From: Fluviicola sp.
Lineage (GTDB): Bacteria; Bacteroidota; Bacteroidia; Flavobacteriales_D; Crocinitomicaceae
Assembly: GCF_030151805.1 (NCBI RefSeq)
Contig: NZ_JASLCN010000413.1
Location: 1-21,269, forward strand
Length of the DNA: 21,269 bases
Direction of reading: 5' to 3'
The notes under the pieces are model-generated. The model was not told where the DNA came from, made no database searches, and saw only the letters and a program-made list of their open reading frames with translations. The position numbers were made by a program, and so were the translations under genes. Below are positions 14,380 to 21,166 of this stretch, one piece after another (position 1 is the first letter of the stretch; every line of letters begins with the position of its first letter).

Positions 14380-15345
14380 ATGATGAAGCGGATCAAGTTG
14401 TTTTTCCTGTCACTTATTTGTGCGCTGATGGTCATTCCGTCTTATGCGGAGAAAAACAATCCGGACTTTTTTATTGTGGATTCCTGGGTTAGTGGTTTTA
14501 TTTCCGGATTGATAAAGAATAAGGAAAAAAGATGGAAAAATGCCTGGAAACGAGCCAACCAAAGTGCCCGGAATGATTTGAGGATTTGGGGAGGTTTATT
14601 TGTTTCGGATACGAACCTGACTTCAGGAAAACGCTTCCTGGAAGTGGGTTCCCGATTGACTTACCAGGGACCTCAAACCGGAATCGGTTTTTTCATGGCG
14701 CATTTTTACAATACGGTTTTGTGTCGGGTGAATTCGGTCAGCCATCCGAATGGAAGTACGCTGCTGAATATGAATGTAGGCTGGACCGGAATCTGTTTCG
14801 GAAATTACATTCTGACGAAAAAGGCGAGTGCCCCGGATCCGGATAATCGTATTTTTCAGCATGAATACGGGCATTATCTGCAAAGTAAACGAATGGGCTT
14901 TGCATATCTCATCCGGGTTGGTCTGCCGGCAATTATGAGCACGGGAATTCACGATGAACACCCGGTAGAAGTGGATTGTAACCGGGAGGCTTTCCTGTAT
15001 TTTAATAAGATCAATCCTTCGTTTCAAAATGATTCGGCGTATCACGATAAAAAAGGATGGGACTTTCTGTATAATCCTTTTCCGGATACGATCGGAATTA
15101 AGAAAACAACAGCAAGTGGACGAAATACGTTTCAATACCTGAACTACAGAGATTCATTGGATCGAAAGCATGTGGAGGGTTTGAAGGTCAAAGCCAAATG
15201 GTTTGATTATGCCGGATGGCTGGCTTTTCCTACTCCTGCGATTATCGGGGTTTGCAATGCAGCGAAATACAACAAACATGCAAAAAGTGAAAGCAGTATC
15301 CGGGTTTTAGAAATGGAAACAGCTCCAAAAACAACAAACCCTTAA
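14380..15345 (+). CDS. Exported HEYGH metalloprotease-like protein
   Basis: 321 residues. The signal peptide is about 1-23 (IPSYA-E). The zinc-binding motif HEYGH (H161, E162, H165) lies in RIFQHEYGHYLQSKRMG. Downstream, EHPVEVDCNREAFLYF offers an acidic third ligand (E197 or E203) in the arrangement typical of gluzincin-like proteins with a 'QHEYGHYxQS' core found in Bacteroidota. The segment NMNVGWTGICFGNYILTKKA looks like beta strand ahead of the active-site helix. Peptidase activity is inferred from the motif; some homologues with this core are unassigned. It ends only 2 bases from the convergent DUF218 gene. ATG 14383 is an equally good start. Confidence 0.68.
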   Translation: MMKRIKLFFLSLICALMVIPSYAEKNNPDFFIVDSWVSGFISGLIKNKEKRWKNAWKRANQSARNDLRIWGGLFVSDTNLTSGKRFLEVGSRLTYQGPQTGIGFFMAHFYNTVLCRVNSVSHPNGSTLLNMNVGWTGICFGNYILTKKASAPDPDNRIFQHEYGHYLQSKRMGFAYLIRVGLPAIMSTGIHDEHPVEVDCNREAFLYFNKINPSFQNDSAYHDKKGWDFLYNPFPDTIGIKKTTASGRNTFQYLNYRDSLDRKHVEGLKVKAKWFDYAGWLAFPTPAIIGVCNAAKYNKHAKSESSIRVLEMETAPKTTNP

Positions 15346-15347
15346 AC

Positions 15348-16115
15348 TTAAATTTTGCCCGTAATATCGTAGGCAAGATAACCGATCATTTCCTTCATTA
15401 AACTGTGCCAATCGTTCATCGTACTTACATCGGGAATAAGTATTTCGTCGATTGTGTAGGAGCGTTTTGGTCCGGTATACAAATCCGTTGAATAGGTATC
15501 GCAATTCACACCCAGTTTTTCGAAACAAGCCCGGGCTCTTCGCATGTGTTTGCCGGAGGTAACCAACAAAATGGATTTCGAATTCGGAAAAAGCCGGTCC
15601 AGAATTTTCTTTGACTCGACTGCATTTTCGTAGGTGTTTTTGGATTTGGTTTCAGTAATGATAACGTGTTCGGGGATTCCCCATTTAATCAGTACTTCTT
15701 TCAATTGGGTTGCTTCGTGCAAGCCTTTGTCGAACAGATATCCATGATCTCCGGTAATTAAAATCCGGTCAATCTTTCCTGCTTTATACAGGGAAACCGT
15801 TTGCCAGATTCTGTCAATTCCTCTTCTGGCGCTCAGTACTTTTAAATCATTGTTGTATTCTGCCATTCCGGTCAGAACTACGGCAACATCGTGGTGTTTG
15901 ACCAAAGCAGGAGGGGTTCCGAAAACTTCCCACTGACGGCAAAATTCTTTAAAAATAAAGGTATTGCTAAAAAATAAGGCAATGAAAATAGCTGCATATT
16001 TAGCTCTTTTTGCACGCACGGCTTTTTTCGAAAAGAAAGCAAAATAGAGTGCTGCTAACAGCCACGTATAAGGACTGATAGTAAACAGCAGAATTTTTGA
16101 AAGAATGAAAAACAT
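15348..16115 (-). CDS. DUF218 (ElyC/YdcF-like) membrane protein
   Basis: 255 residues from ATG 16115 (MFFILSKILLFTISPYTW). A start at 16163 is rejected because that stretch contains the -7 box and the neighbouring terminator. Two N-terminal membrane segments (about 1-26 and 38-52) precede the DUF218 domain: DVAVVLTGMAEY, IDRIWQTVSLYKAGKIDRILITGDHG, ATQLKEVLIKWGIPEHVIITETKSKNTYENA and SILLVTSGKHMRRARACFEKLG. The domain faces the periplasm. E. coli ElyC affects envelope and peptidoglycan or lipid carrier metabolism; the enzymatic activity of the family is unsettled. Confidence 0.85.
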   Translation of the reverse strand: MFFILSKILLFTISPYTWLLAALYFAFFSKKAVRAKRAKYAAIFIALFFSNTFIFKEFCRQWEVFGTPPALVKHHDVAVVLTGMAEYNNDLKVLSARRGIDRIWQTVSLYKAGKIDRILITGDHGYLFDKGLHEATQLKEVLIKWGIPEHVIITETKSKNTYENAVESKKILDRLFPNSKSILLVTSGKHMRRARACFEKLGVNCDTYSTDLYTGPKRSYTIDEILIPDVSTMNDWHSLMKEMIGYLAYDITGKI

Positions 16116-16145
16116 CGGTTTTATTGAATCAAAAAGGAGATTATT

Positions 16146-16153
16146 CAAAAATA
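16146..16153 (-). promoter_or_regulatory. -7 box of the DUF218 gene
   Basis: On the minus strand this reads TATTTTTG, an exact TAnnTTTG, 30 bases before the ATG at 16115. It is fused to the T-tract of the terminator of the upstream gene. No clear -33 TTG is visible. Confidence 0.5.
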
Positions 16154-16182
16154 AAAAAAGCACCCGTAACTAACGGACGCTT
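16153..16182 (-). terminator. Terminator of the T9SS cargo gene
   Basis: On the minus strand AGCGTCCGT and ACGGGTGCT form a 9-base-pair stem (two G-T wobbles) around a 5-base loop, followed directly by seven T. It lies about 20 bases after the stop of the cargo gene. Confidence 0.82.
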
Positions 16183-16203
16183 TTCAGAAAATTAATCGTT
16201 TGA

Positions 16204-18162
16204 TTATCTGATCAAATGTACAAACGTTTGACCATCAATTTGTTTATCACCTTTGATAGATGTGATTTTATATGTTACAAAGTAAACTCCGTCATCAGAT
16301 AGCACACCGTTTACTTTTCCATCCCATTTCGGATTCAATCCCGAACCCTGGAAAACAGGATTTCCCCAACGGTTAACCACTTTGAATTCGATGTTGGAGT
16401 AATTGGTCACTGTGAATTCAAAGTAATCATTGTCTCCGTCACCGTTTGGAGTAAAGATATTCGGGATATTGAAGATCGGTTGCGGGTAGTTACAAGATCC
16501 GTCATTTGCTACTGCATTCGGATCGTAATTCACTGCTAACGGGTCTGTACATCCACAAGTTTGAACAGCTACACTTACGTATGTTGTATCGGAACAGTTG
16601 CTGTCATCATATGCGATCAACATAATCGTTGCATCTCCTGAATACGTGTGATGCTGCGTGCTTTGATCGTTTACATTGACGTTACCGCCACCGTCACCAA
16701 AGTTCCATTGATAATGCGTTGCATTTTGACTGTTATTTTCAAACGCTACATCAAAAGGAGCACAACCTGCTAAAGGATTCGCATTGATAATTGCTGTAGG
16801 AGGATTTTTGATTTTAATCTGAACACTGTCTTCATCACTACATACATCATCCACTACACGGAAGTAATACCATCCCGGTGAACGGTTTGTCCAAACTGTT
16901 GAGTTTACAAAGCTCGGGTTTGTTGCTCCCGGACCATGCCATGTATACATTGGCTGGTTATTGACAGCAGTAATTCCGGAAACATATGCTACAACAGCTC
17001 CGTCGTTTGCACAGGCACTTACGTCGTAAGCAACCAAAGAGTCGATATTAAGTAATTTATTAACTACCAGTATCACACTATCCTGTCTGGTAAATCCACA
17101 ACCGTCGGAAATGGTTACATGATATGTTATGGAATCATGTTCTGCGCCACCTGTCGGTAAGTTCTGTGGGTTATTCGTGCTTGGAATATCCGTCCAGTTT
17201 ACAGTATACGGAGGAATTGCTCCTACGATATTTGTTACCTGAACAGAAGGATTTGTTGTCGGACAATAAGAGTAGGCATAATCCTGCAGGTTGTAATTTA
17301 AGTTATCGTTATAAACATGAATGGTAACCGGTGAAGATGTACACTGCAAAACACCCATGGTATCGTAAACACTCACTGTAAATGTTGAATCTGAACCAGG
17401 TGCTCCTGCAATAATCGTGTTGTTGGTTCCTGTTAAACCGTTACTCCAAATCAGGTTCACATTGGAAGAACAGCTTCCTCCCATTGCGTTAATAACAATA
17501 TTGTCTAATCCCCAGTTATCATAGCCATTTCCGGATGTGTTTTGTTGAAACCATCTGAAAGATGTGCTTGTTGTATTCGCAGCCGGTGGAATAGGAACAG
17601 TATATGATCCCCAGCTTGACATTGAAGAGCTACCGGTTGCACCAGGAGTCGTCGCTGTTGGAATGCTTGTTAAAACGGTTCCGTCCCATGCATAATAAGC
17701 GATTGTTATCCATGTTGCTCCACCGTTTGTACTGTATTGCAAAGCAACACCCTCATTCCATTGGTCAAGTTGCTCACAAGGTGAAGAGATCGTATTTGCA
17801 TAGATCATTTCAAACGTAACAAAACCTCCCGGACAATGAATATCGAAAGCAGCTGTTGTGATCGCTGGTGTTGTAGATGTTGTTGACGCCCAATAGAACG
17901 GAGTACCGTCTGGCGATGGCGGAGCACAAGATGGAGTAAAGGCAAGACCACCGCTGGTAGACCAACCGGATGGAATGTTACTCGTGTTAAAGTCAAAAGA
18001 CTGGTTACCATTCAAAAGAGATCCGCTCGCTGTAACAGGAACAGGTGATCCCGGACAAACAGTTGTATCTAATGGTGAAACGGAAATATAACAGTAATTT
18101 GATTGACCAAACAGGCTCGCTGTTCCTGCCAAAAATGCTATAAATAGTATTAATTTTTTCAT
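16204..18162 (-). CDS. T9SS type B cargo: reelin-like module, PKD, DGSC repeat, CHU_C sorting domain
   Basis: 652 residues. Signal peptide 1-20 (SLFGQ-S). Residues about 52-228 look like a reelin-type beta-jelly-roll: FDFNTSNIPSGWSTSGG, then CEQLDQWNEGVALQYSTNGG followed by ATWITIAYY, ending DNWGLDNIVINA. Residues 229-450 hold Ig/SprB-like repeats. A PKD domain at about 454-534 has YQWNFGDGGG. GCTDPLAVNYDPNAVANDGS (537-556) is a known Cys-rich surface repeat. Residues 563-652 are the gliding-motility-associated C-terminal (type B/CHU_C) domain with IPNIFTPNGDGDNDYFEF, VVNRWGNPVF and DGVYFVTYKI. This predicts export by Sec, then by T9SS to the cell surface. An adhesin-like role is inference. 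It follows the small exported gene by 7 bases and shares its promoter. Confidence 0.87.
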   Translation of the reverse strand: MKKLILFIAFLAGTASLFGQSNYCYISVSPLDTTVCPGSPVPVTASGSLLNGNQSFDFNTSNIPSGWSTSGGLAFTPSCAPPSPDGTPFYWASTTSTTPAITTAAFDIHCPGGFVTFEMIYANTISSPCEQLDQWNEGVALQYSTNGGATWITIAYYAWDGTVLTSIPTATTPGATGSSSMSSWGSYTVPIPPAANTTSTSFRWFQQNTSGNGYDNWGLDNIVINAMGGSCSSNVNLIWSNGLTGTNNTIIAGAPGSDSTFTVSVYDTMGVLQCTSSPVTIHVYNDNLNYNLQDYAYSYCPTTNPSVQVTNIVGAIPPYTVNWTDIPSTNNPQNLPTGGAEHDSITYHVTISDGCGFTRQDSVILVVNKLLNIDSLVAYDVSACANDGAVVAYVSGITAVNNQPMYTWHGPGATNPSFVNSTVWTNRSPGWYYFRVVDDVCSDEDSVQIKIKNPPTAIINANPLAGCAPFDVAFENNSQNATHYQWNFGDGGGNVNVNDQSTQHHTYSGDATIMLIAYDDSNCSDTTYVSVAVQTCGCTDPLAVNYDPNAVANDGSCNYPQPIFNIPNIFTPNGDGDNDYFEFTVTNYSNIEFKVVNRWGNPVFQGSGLNPKWDGKVNGVLSDDGVYFVTYKITSIKGDKQIDGQTFVHLIR

Positions 18163-18169
18163 AACTTAT

Positions 18170-18625
18170 TTATTTAATGATCAATCCTTCGGTACTAATA
18201 AATAAAGGCGTCCAACTGTTTTTCAGGTTGTGATTAAAAAAAGTCGCGGAAAGCGGTGAACGTCCGTCATAAGAATTTCCCTCAATAGAAGAATTGGCAG
18301 GAATAGTCAATGTCTTCACATATTCATTGCTATTGCAACCGCTGCATCCCATATCGAAATGGATTGCTAAGGAGTAGGAAACAGTTATATCTTTGTTGCT
18401 TGTGTTTTCAAGCTTGATAACCAGGTAATCAACATTCTGAGCGCCCTCATTTGTATGGGCTTCTTTTTTAGCATAGAATTTGATTCCTTTTACTTCCTGG
18501 AAAAGGTTCCAATCCGTTTTAATTGTTTCTACAGGGATTTTACTTTGGGAAAAAGCATTGCCGCTGAACATCAGGAAAGCAATAGCTGCCAGAGTGAATT
18601 TGGTTAAATCACTAATCTTCTTCAT
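18170..18625 (-). CDS. Small exported protein of unknown function, upstream partner of the T9SS cargo gene
   Basis: 151 residues from ATG 18625 (MKKISDLTKFTLAAIAFLMF...); a GTG at 18634 in frame is less likely. The signal peptide is cleaved near GNAFSQ-S. The body is beta-rich, like an Ig or C2-type sandwich: QNVDYLVIKLENTSNKDITVSYSLAIHFDMGCSGCNSNEYVKTLTI, then PLSATFFNHNLKNSWTPLFISTEGLIIK. A paired-cysteine loop, GCSGCNSNE, is notable. I do not recognise a family. The stop is 7 bases from the start of the large T9SS cargo gene, so they form one transcript and may act together. I see nothing in 18635-18777 except A/T-rich sequence and weak dyads. Confidence 0.68.
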   Translation of the reverse strand: MKKISDLTKFTLAAIAFLMFSGNAFSQSKIPVETIKTDWNLFQEVKGIKFYAKKEAHTNEGAQNVDYLVIKLENTSNKDITVSYSLAIHFDMGCSGCNSNEYVKTLTIPANSSIEGNSYDGRSPLSATFFNHNLKNSWTPLFISTEGLIIK

Positions 18626-18777
18626 AATCTTCACGTTTGATTCTAAAACGAATTTATTAATTCATTCGTTGCATGAAGGTAGATTATATTTTGAAAAATG
18701 TTGCCAGAATATAAAAAAGAAATTAAAATATAATGAATTTCAAATTGCTTGTTAAAATGTTTGAAAACATGTTAAAA

Positions 18778-19716
18778 TCAAATTTTTTGTTTGTTTTTAT
18801 TTTTTAAGTCATTCAAACACAAATCAATAGAAGGAAATTGAAATTGAAACCCAAGTTTATTTAATTGCTCCGGATGTATGAATCGGCTCTTCAAAACCAG
18901 TTCGTTTTCAGTTCCGATTATCAGTGCTCCGAGACGTAAAAAAATCTTCGGGTGATTGATAAAACAATGAATATTTAAACTTTTTCTTAGTTCAAATTGA
19001 AAAAGTTTATTTCGAACCGGATTCGGACTTCCTACATTGTAAATTCCAATAGCTTGATTGTTTTCAAACAGAAAAAAAACGGCGCTGCAGAAATCTTCTA
19101 TGTGAATCCAGCTGATTTGTTGATTCCCTTTTCCCATTTTTCCACCCAGACCGAAACGCGTGAGTCGTTTGAGAACCGGATAAACTCCTCCGCTTTCTCC
19201 CAGTACGATAGTTGTCCGGAGTACGATTTGACGAACCGGAAGGTCTTTGAAAGCGAAGAATTGTTTTTCCCAGGCTTTACAAACGTTCACGGAAAATCCT
19301 TTACCGATGATTCCGTTCTTTTCCGTATTGGGATTTTCCAATGAATGCTCGTAAATGGTGGCACTTGCCATATTCATCCAGCACTTTGGTTTGTTGATGC
19401 AATCTTCAATTGCTTCCCCGATAATCCGGGTGCTGTCTAAACGGGAGGCAAAAATGGCTGCTTTGTTTTTTCTGGTATATCTGCAGTTTACAGACTTTCC
19501 TGCCAGGTTGATGACCAAATCGGCATGTTCCAGTTCGATTGTCCAGTTGCCTTTGGTTTTACCATCCCACTGAACCTGTTTAACGGAAGCAGGAAGGTTT
19601 TTCATCAGCGTTCTGGAAATAGCAGTAATTTGATAATCAGGGTGGTTTTTAACGGTATAATCAATAAGCGCCTTTCCGATAAATCCGTTTGCGGCAAATA
19701 AAACAATCTTTTTCAT
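18778..19716 (-). CDS. TIGR01777-type NAD(P)-dependent epimerase (SDR superfamily)
   Basis: 312 residues from ATG 19716; an earlier in-frame start at 19770 would run into the DUF393 gene. The family text is clear: LVINLAGKSVNCRYTRKNK, SRLDSTRIIGEAIEDCINKP, WMNMASATIYEHS, GKGFSVNVCKAWEKQFF, GLGGKMGKGNQQISWIHIEDF and a C-terminal HPEQLNKLGFQFQF. The N-terminal Rossmann loop reads AANGFIG, with Ala where the first two glycines of GGTGFIG usually are. Family members are extended SDRs related to SulA/YfcH; substrates are unknown. It lies 10 bases after the DCC gene in the same operon. Cytosolic. Confidence 0.87.
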   Translation of the reverse strand: MKKIVLFAANGFIGKALIDYTVKNHPDYQITAISRTLMKNLPASVKQVQWDGKTKGNWTIELEHADLVINLAGKSVNCRYTRKNKAAIFASRLDSTRIIGEAIEDCINKPKCWMNMASATIYEHSLENPNTEKNGIIGKGFSVNVCKAWEKQFFAFKDLPVRQIVLRTTIVLGESGGVYPVLKRLTRFGLGGKMGKGNQQISWIHIEDFCSAVFFLFENNQAIGIYNVGSPNPVRNKLFQFELRKSLNIHCFINHPKIFLRLGALIIGTENELVLKSRFIHPEQLNKLGFQFQFPSIDLCLNDLKNKNKQKI

Positions 19717-19726
19717 GACTGAACGA

Positions 19727-20554
19727 TTAAATGTGAAATACGAGCGGATAGATGAGAATTCTGAAAACAATCCAGGTCAAACTCAGTTTGTAATCCCAGT
19801 CTTTTAGCTGAATTCTTCTTTTGTGCTCGAAAAACAGGAAGCAAATCGTTATTCCGAAGCAGATTACAGCAAAGAACGGCGTGTCAATTCCGATAAATCC
19901 GAGTACTTGAATAAGCAATCCGAAACCAAGCAGAACAAGTGCTCCTAAAAATGAGGTAAAAGCCAGGTGACCAAGATAATCGTATAGGTTTTTCTGGCTG
20001 AACAGCAGAAAGAAACTGGTTTGAAAAAGTAACTGAAGCGTAAGAAGAACGAAATCATTGACCGGATTTTCGACTAGAAATGGTGTCAGAAAGTTGTTGA
20101 AATACCAATGAACAATTAAATAGGTAAACCAACTGATCAATGCAATGAATGTGAAACGCCAAAAGACAGATCTGGAAGGTTCACACGCGCAATCCACTTT
20201 TTGTTTCGGGCCCGGTGCTACGATTTTCCGATTGTAGCTAACCAATAAATAAAGGAGTTGCAGTAAATAATTGACCGGTTTGAATTTCCCGATCGTTCCG
20301 ATGAGTTTACATCGTTGGCTAAGAATGACTAATAAACTGTCGACACCGTAGGTCACTTCTTTGGTATCATGATTGAAACAGGCAATTTTGGTTTGTGCTA
20401 AATCCGGATCAATCACGCCTTTGAAGTCCTGAATGTGTTTGGTGTAAGAAACTCTTCCCTGAGGAGTCAGAAACTGATACTGGACGAATTTTGCTGTGTA
20501 CCAGCGACATAATGGACAATCTTCGTCATACAAAAGTGAGATGTTTGCTTTCAT
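19727..20554 (-). CDS. DCC (DUF393) thiol-oxidoreductase-like domain fused to a membrane domain
   Basis: 275 residues. Residues 1-130 form a DCC domain with the signature YDEDCPLCRWY (C13, C16), thioredoxin-like in family descriptions, plus VDSLLVILSQR. Residues about 134-260 hold four or five membrane helices (FTFIALISWFTYLIVHWYF; FVLLTLQLLFQTSFFLLF; FTSFLGALVLLGFGLLIQVL; FFAVICFGITICFLFF; TWIVFRILIYPLVF). Between them VDCACEPSRS adds a second CxC pair. Stand-alone DCC proteins are about 130-140 residues, so the membrane half is an added module. The TIGR01777 gene follows 10 bases downstream, and both lie behind a dyad shared with the GbsR gene. Function is unknown; redox activity is inference. 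Confidence 0.82.
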   Translation of the reverse strand: MKANISLLYDEDCPLCRWYTAKFVQYQFLTPQGRVSYTKHIQDFKGVIDPDLAQTKIACFNHDTKEVTYGVDSLLVILSQRCKLIGTIGKFKPVNYLLQLLYLLVSYNRKIVAPGPKQKVDCACEPSRSVFWRFTFIALISWFTYLIVHWYFNNFLTPFLVENPVNDFVLLTLQLLFQTSFFLLFSQKNLYDYLGHLAFTSFLGALVLLGFGLLIQVLGFIGIDTPFFAVICFGITICFLFFEHKRRIQLKDWDYKLSLTWIVFRILIYPLVFHI

Positions 20555-20577
20555 GATTCTATTGTTTTCTATTTATT

Positions 20578-20606
20578 CAAAACTTTCAATATATATTGAA
20601 AACAAA
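20578..20606 (-). promoter_or_regulatory. Candidate promoter of the DCC-epimerase operon with embedded operator
   Basis: On the minus strand TTTG (20606-20603), a 17-base spacer, then AAGTTTTG (20585-20578), one base off TAnnTTTG. Almost the whole spacer is the palindrome at 20584-20601, so a bound dimer would block the polymerase. Confidence 0.45.
20584..20601. promoter_or_regulatory. Operator-like palindrome TTTCAAT-N4-ATTGAAA (operon copy)
   Basis: An 18-base perfect palindrome, TTTCAATATATATTGAAA, about 30 bases before the DCC gene start. Both half-sites and the spacer length are the same as in the dyad before the GbsR gene at 21141-21158. The likely ligand is the GbsR/MarR regulator encoded next door. 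Confidence 0.72.
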
Positions 20607-20622
20607 AGTCAAAAAAAATGTT

Positions 20623-21120
20623 CTACTTGAACAAGTTTAAAATTCTTCCGAAAAAAACATGTTCATCTGCTTTCATCAATGTGCTCGAGAGAGAATCCAG
20701 ACGAGTCACCAGGCGTTCGATATTTTCGATCGTTGCAACAAAAGAAATAGACTCGTAGGATTGTTCTACTTTTTTCAATTCTGCCAAATGCTGCTGAAGC
20801 GGTTCGAGTTCTCTTCGCTTGCGTTCTTTCACGATGCGTTTTGCGACTTCCCACATATCTTTTTCAGCGCGAAAGTATTCCTTTCTGTCTCCGGGAATAC
20901 TTTCTTTGTAAATCAGATTCCAATTCGTCAGTTCACGGATATTCATGTTCGCATTTCCTCTTGAAATGGACAATTTCTCCATGATTTCTTCTGTGCACAG
21001 CGGATTGTCGCTTACAATGAGCAGTGCGTGAACCTGGGCCATAGAGCGATTGATTCCCCATTGGGTTCCGAAGTTCCCCCACGTTTGAATAAATTGCTGT
21101 TTGGCTTGTTCTAATTCCAT
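20623..21120 (-). CDS. GbsR/MarR-family transcriptional regulator
   Basis: 165 residues. The GbsR layout is clear: FIQTWGNFGTQWGINRSMAQVHALLIVSDNPLCTEEIM, the recognition helix LSISRGNANMNIRELTNW, then the wing LIYKESIPGDRKEYFRAEKDMWEVAKRIVKERKRRELEP and a C-terminal dimerisation helix region. It is a winged-helix repressor type, related to GbsR of Bacillus (choline response) but with many uncharacterised Bacteroidota members. It is the first gene of a set with the DCC and epimerase genes (68 bases to the DCC start), and dyads of the same form lie before both. Autorepression is inferred. No ligand can be named. Confidence 0.88.
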   Translation of the reverse strand: MELEQAKQQFIQTWGNFGTQWGINRSMAQVHALLIVSDNPLCTEEIMEKLSISRGNANMNIRELTNWNLIYKESIPGDRKEYFRAEKDMWEVAKRIVKERKRRELEPLQQHLAELKKVEQSYESISFVATIENIERLVTRLDSLSSTLMKADEHVFFGRILNLFK

Positions 21121-21124
21121 GAAT

Positions 21125-21132
21125 CAAATATA
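21125..21132 (-). promoter_or_regulatory. -7 box of the GbsR-type regulator gene
   Basis: On the minus strand this reads TATATTTG, an exact TAnnTTTG, ending 4 bases before the ATG at 21120. The transcript would be leaderless. The dyad at 21141-21158 lies at about -21 to -38, over the -33 region. Confidence 0.6.
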
Positions 21133-21140
21133 TACAATAT

Positions 21141-21158
21141 TTTCAATAATAATTGAAA
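21141..21158. promoter_or_regulatory. Operator-like palindrome TTTCAAT-N4-ATTGAAA (regulator copy)
   Basis: Half-sites TTTCAAT and ATTGAAA around AATA; the dyad extends two more pairs outward (21139-21160). It is 20 bases before the regulator's start codon and 8 bases beyond the stop codon of the upstream gene. Confidence 0.72.
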
Positions 21159-21166
21159 ATTAATAG

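Noticed and set aside
14623..15135. 170-codon minus-strand frame inside the HEYGH gene
   Set aside because: It is the antisense shadow of a gene with a signal peptide and a zinc motif, and has no family-like sequence.
16116..16163. Upstream start for the DUF218 gene
   Set aside because: This stretch contains the -7 box and touches the terminator of the neighbouring gene; MFFILSKILLF is the usual family opening.
18757..18770. Dyad ATGTTT-GA-AAACAT after the epimerase gene as a terminator
   Set aside because: The stem is six A/T-rich pairs with a two-base loop and no good T-tract; too weak to call.
19717..19770. Upstream start for the TIGR01777 epimerase
   Set aside because: It runs into the end of the DUF393 gene, and the Rossmann strand MKKIVLF is the natural N-terminus.
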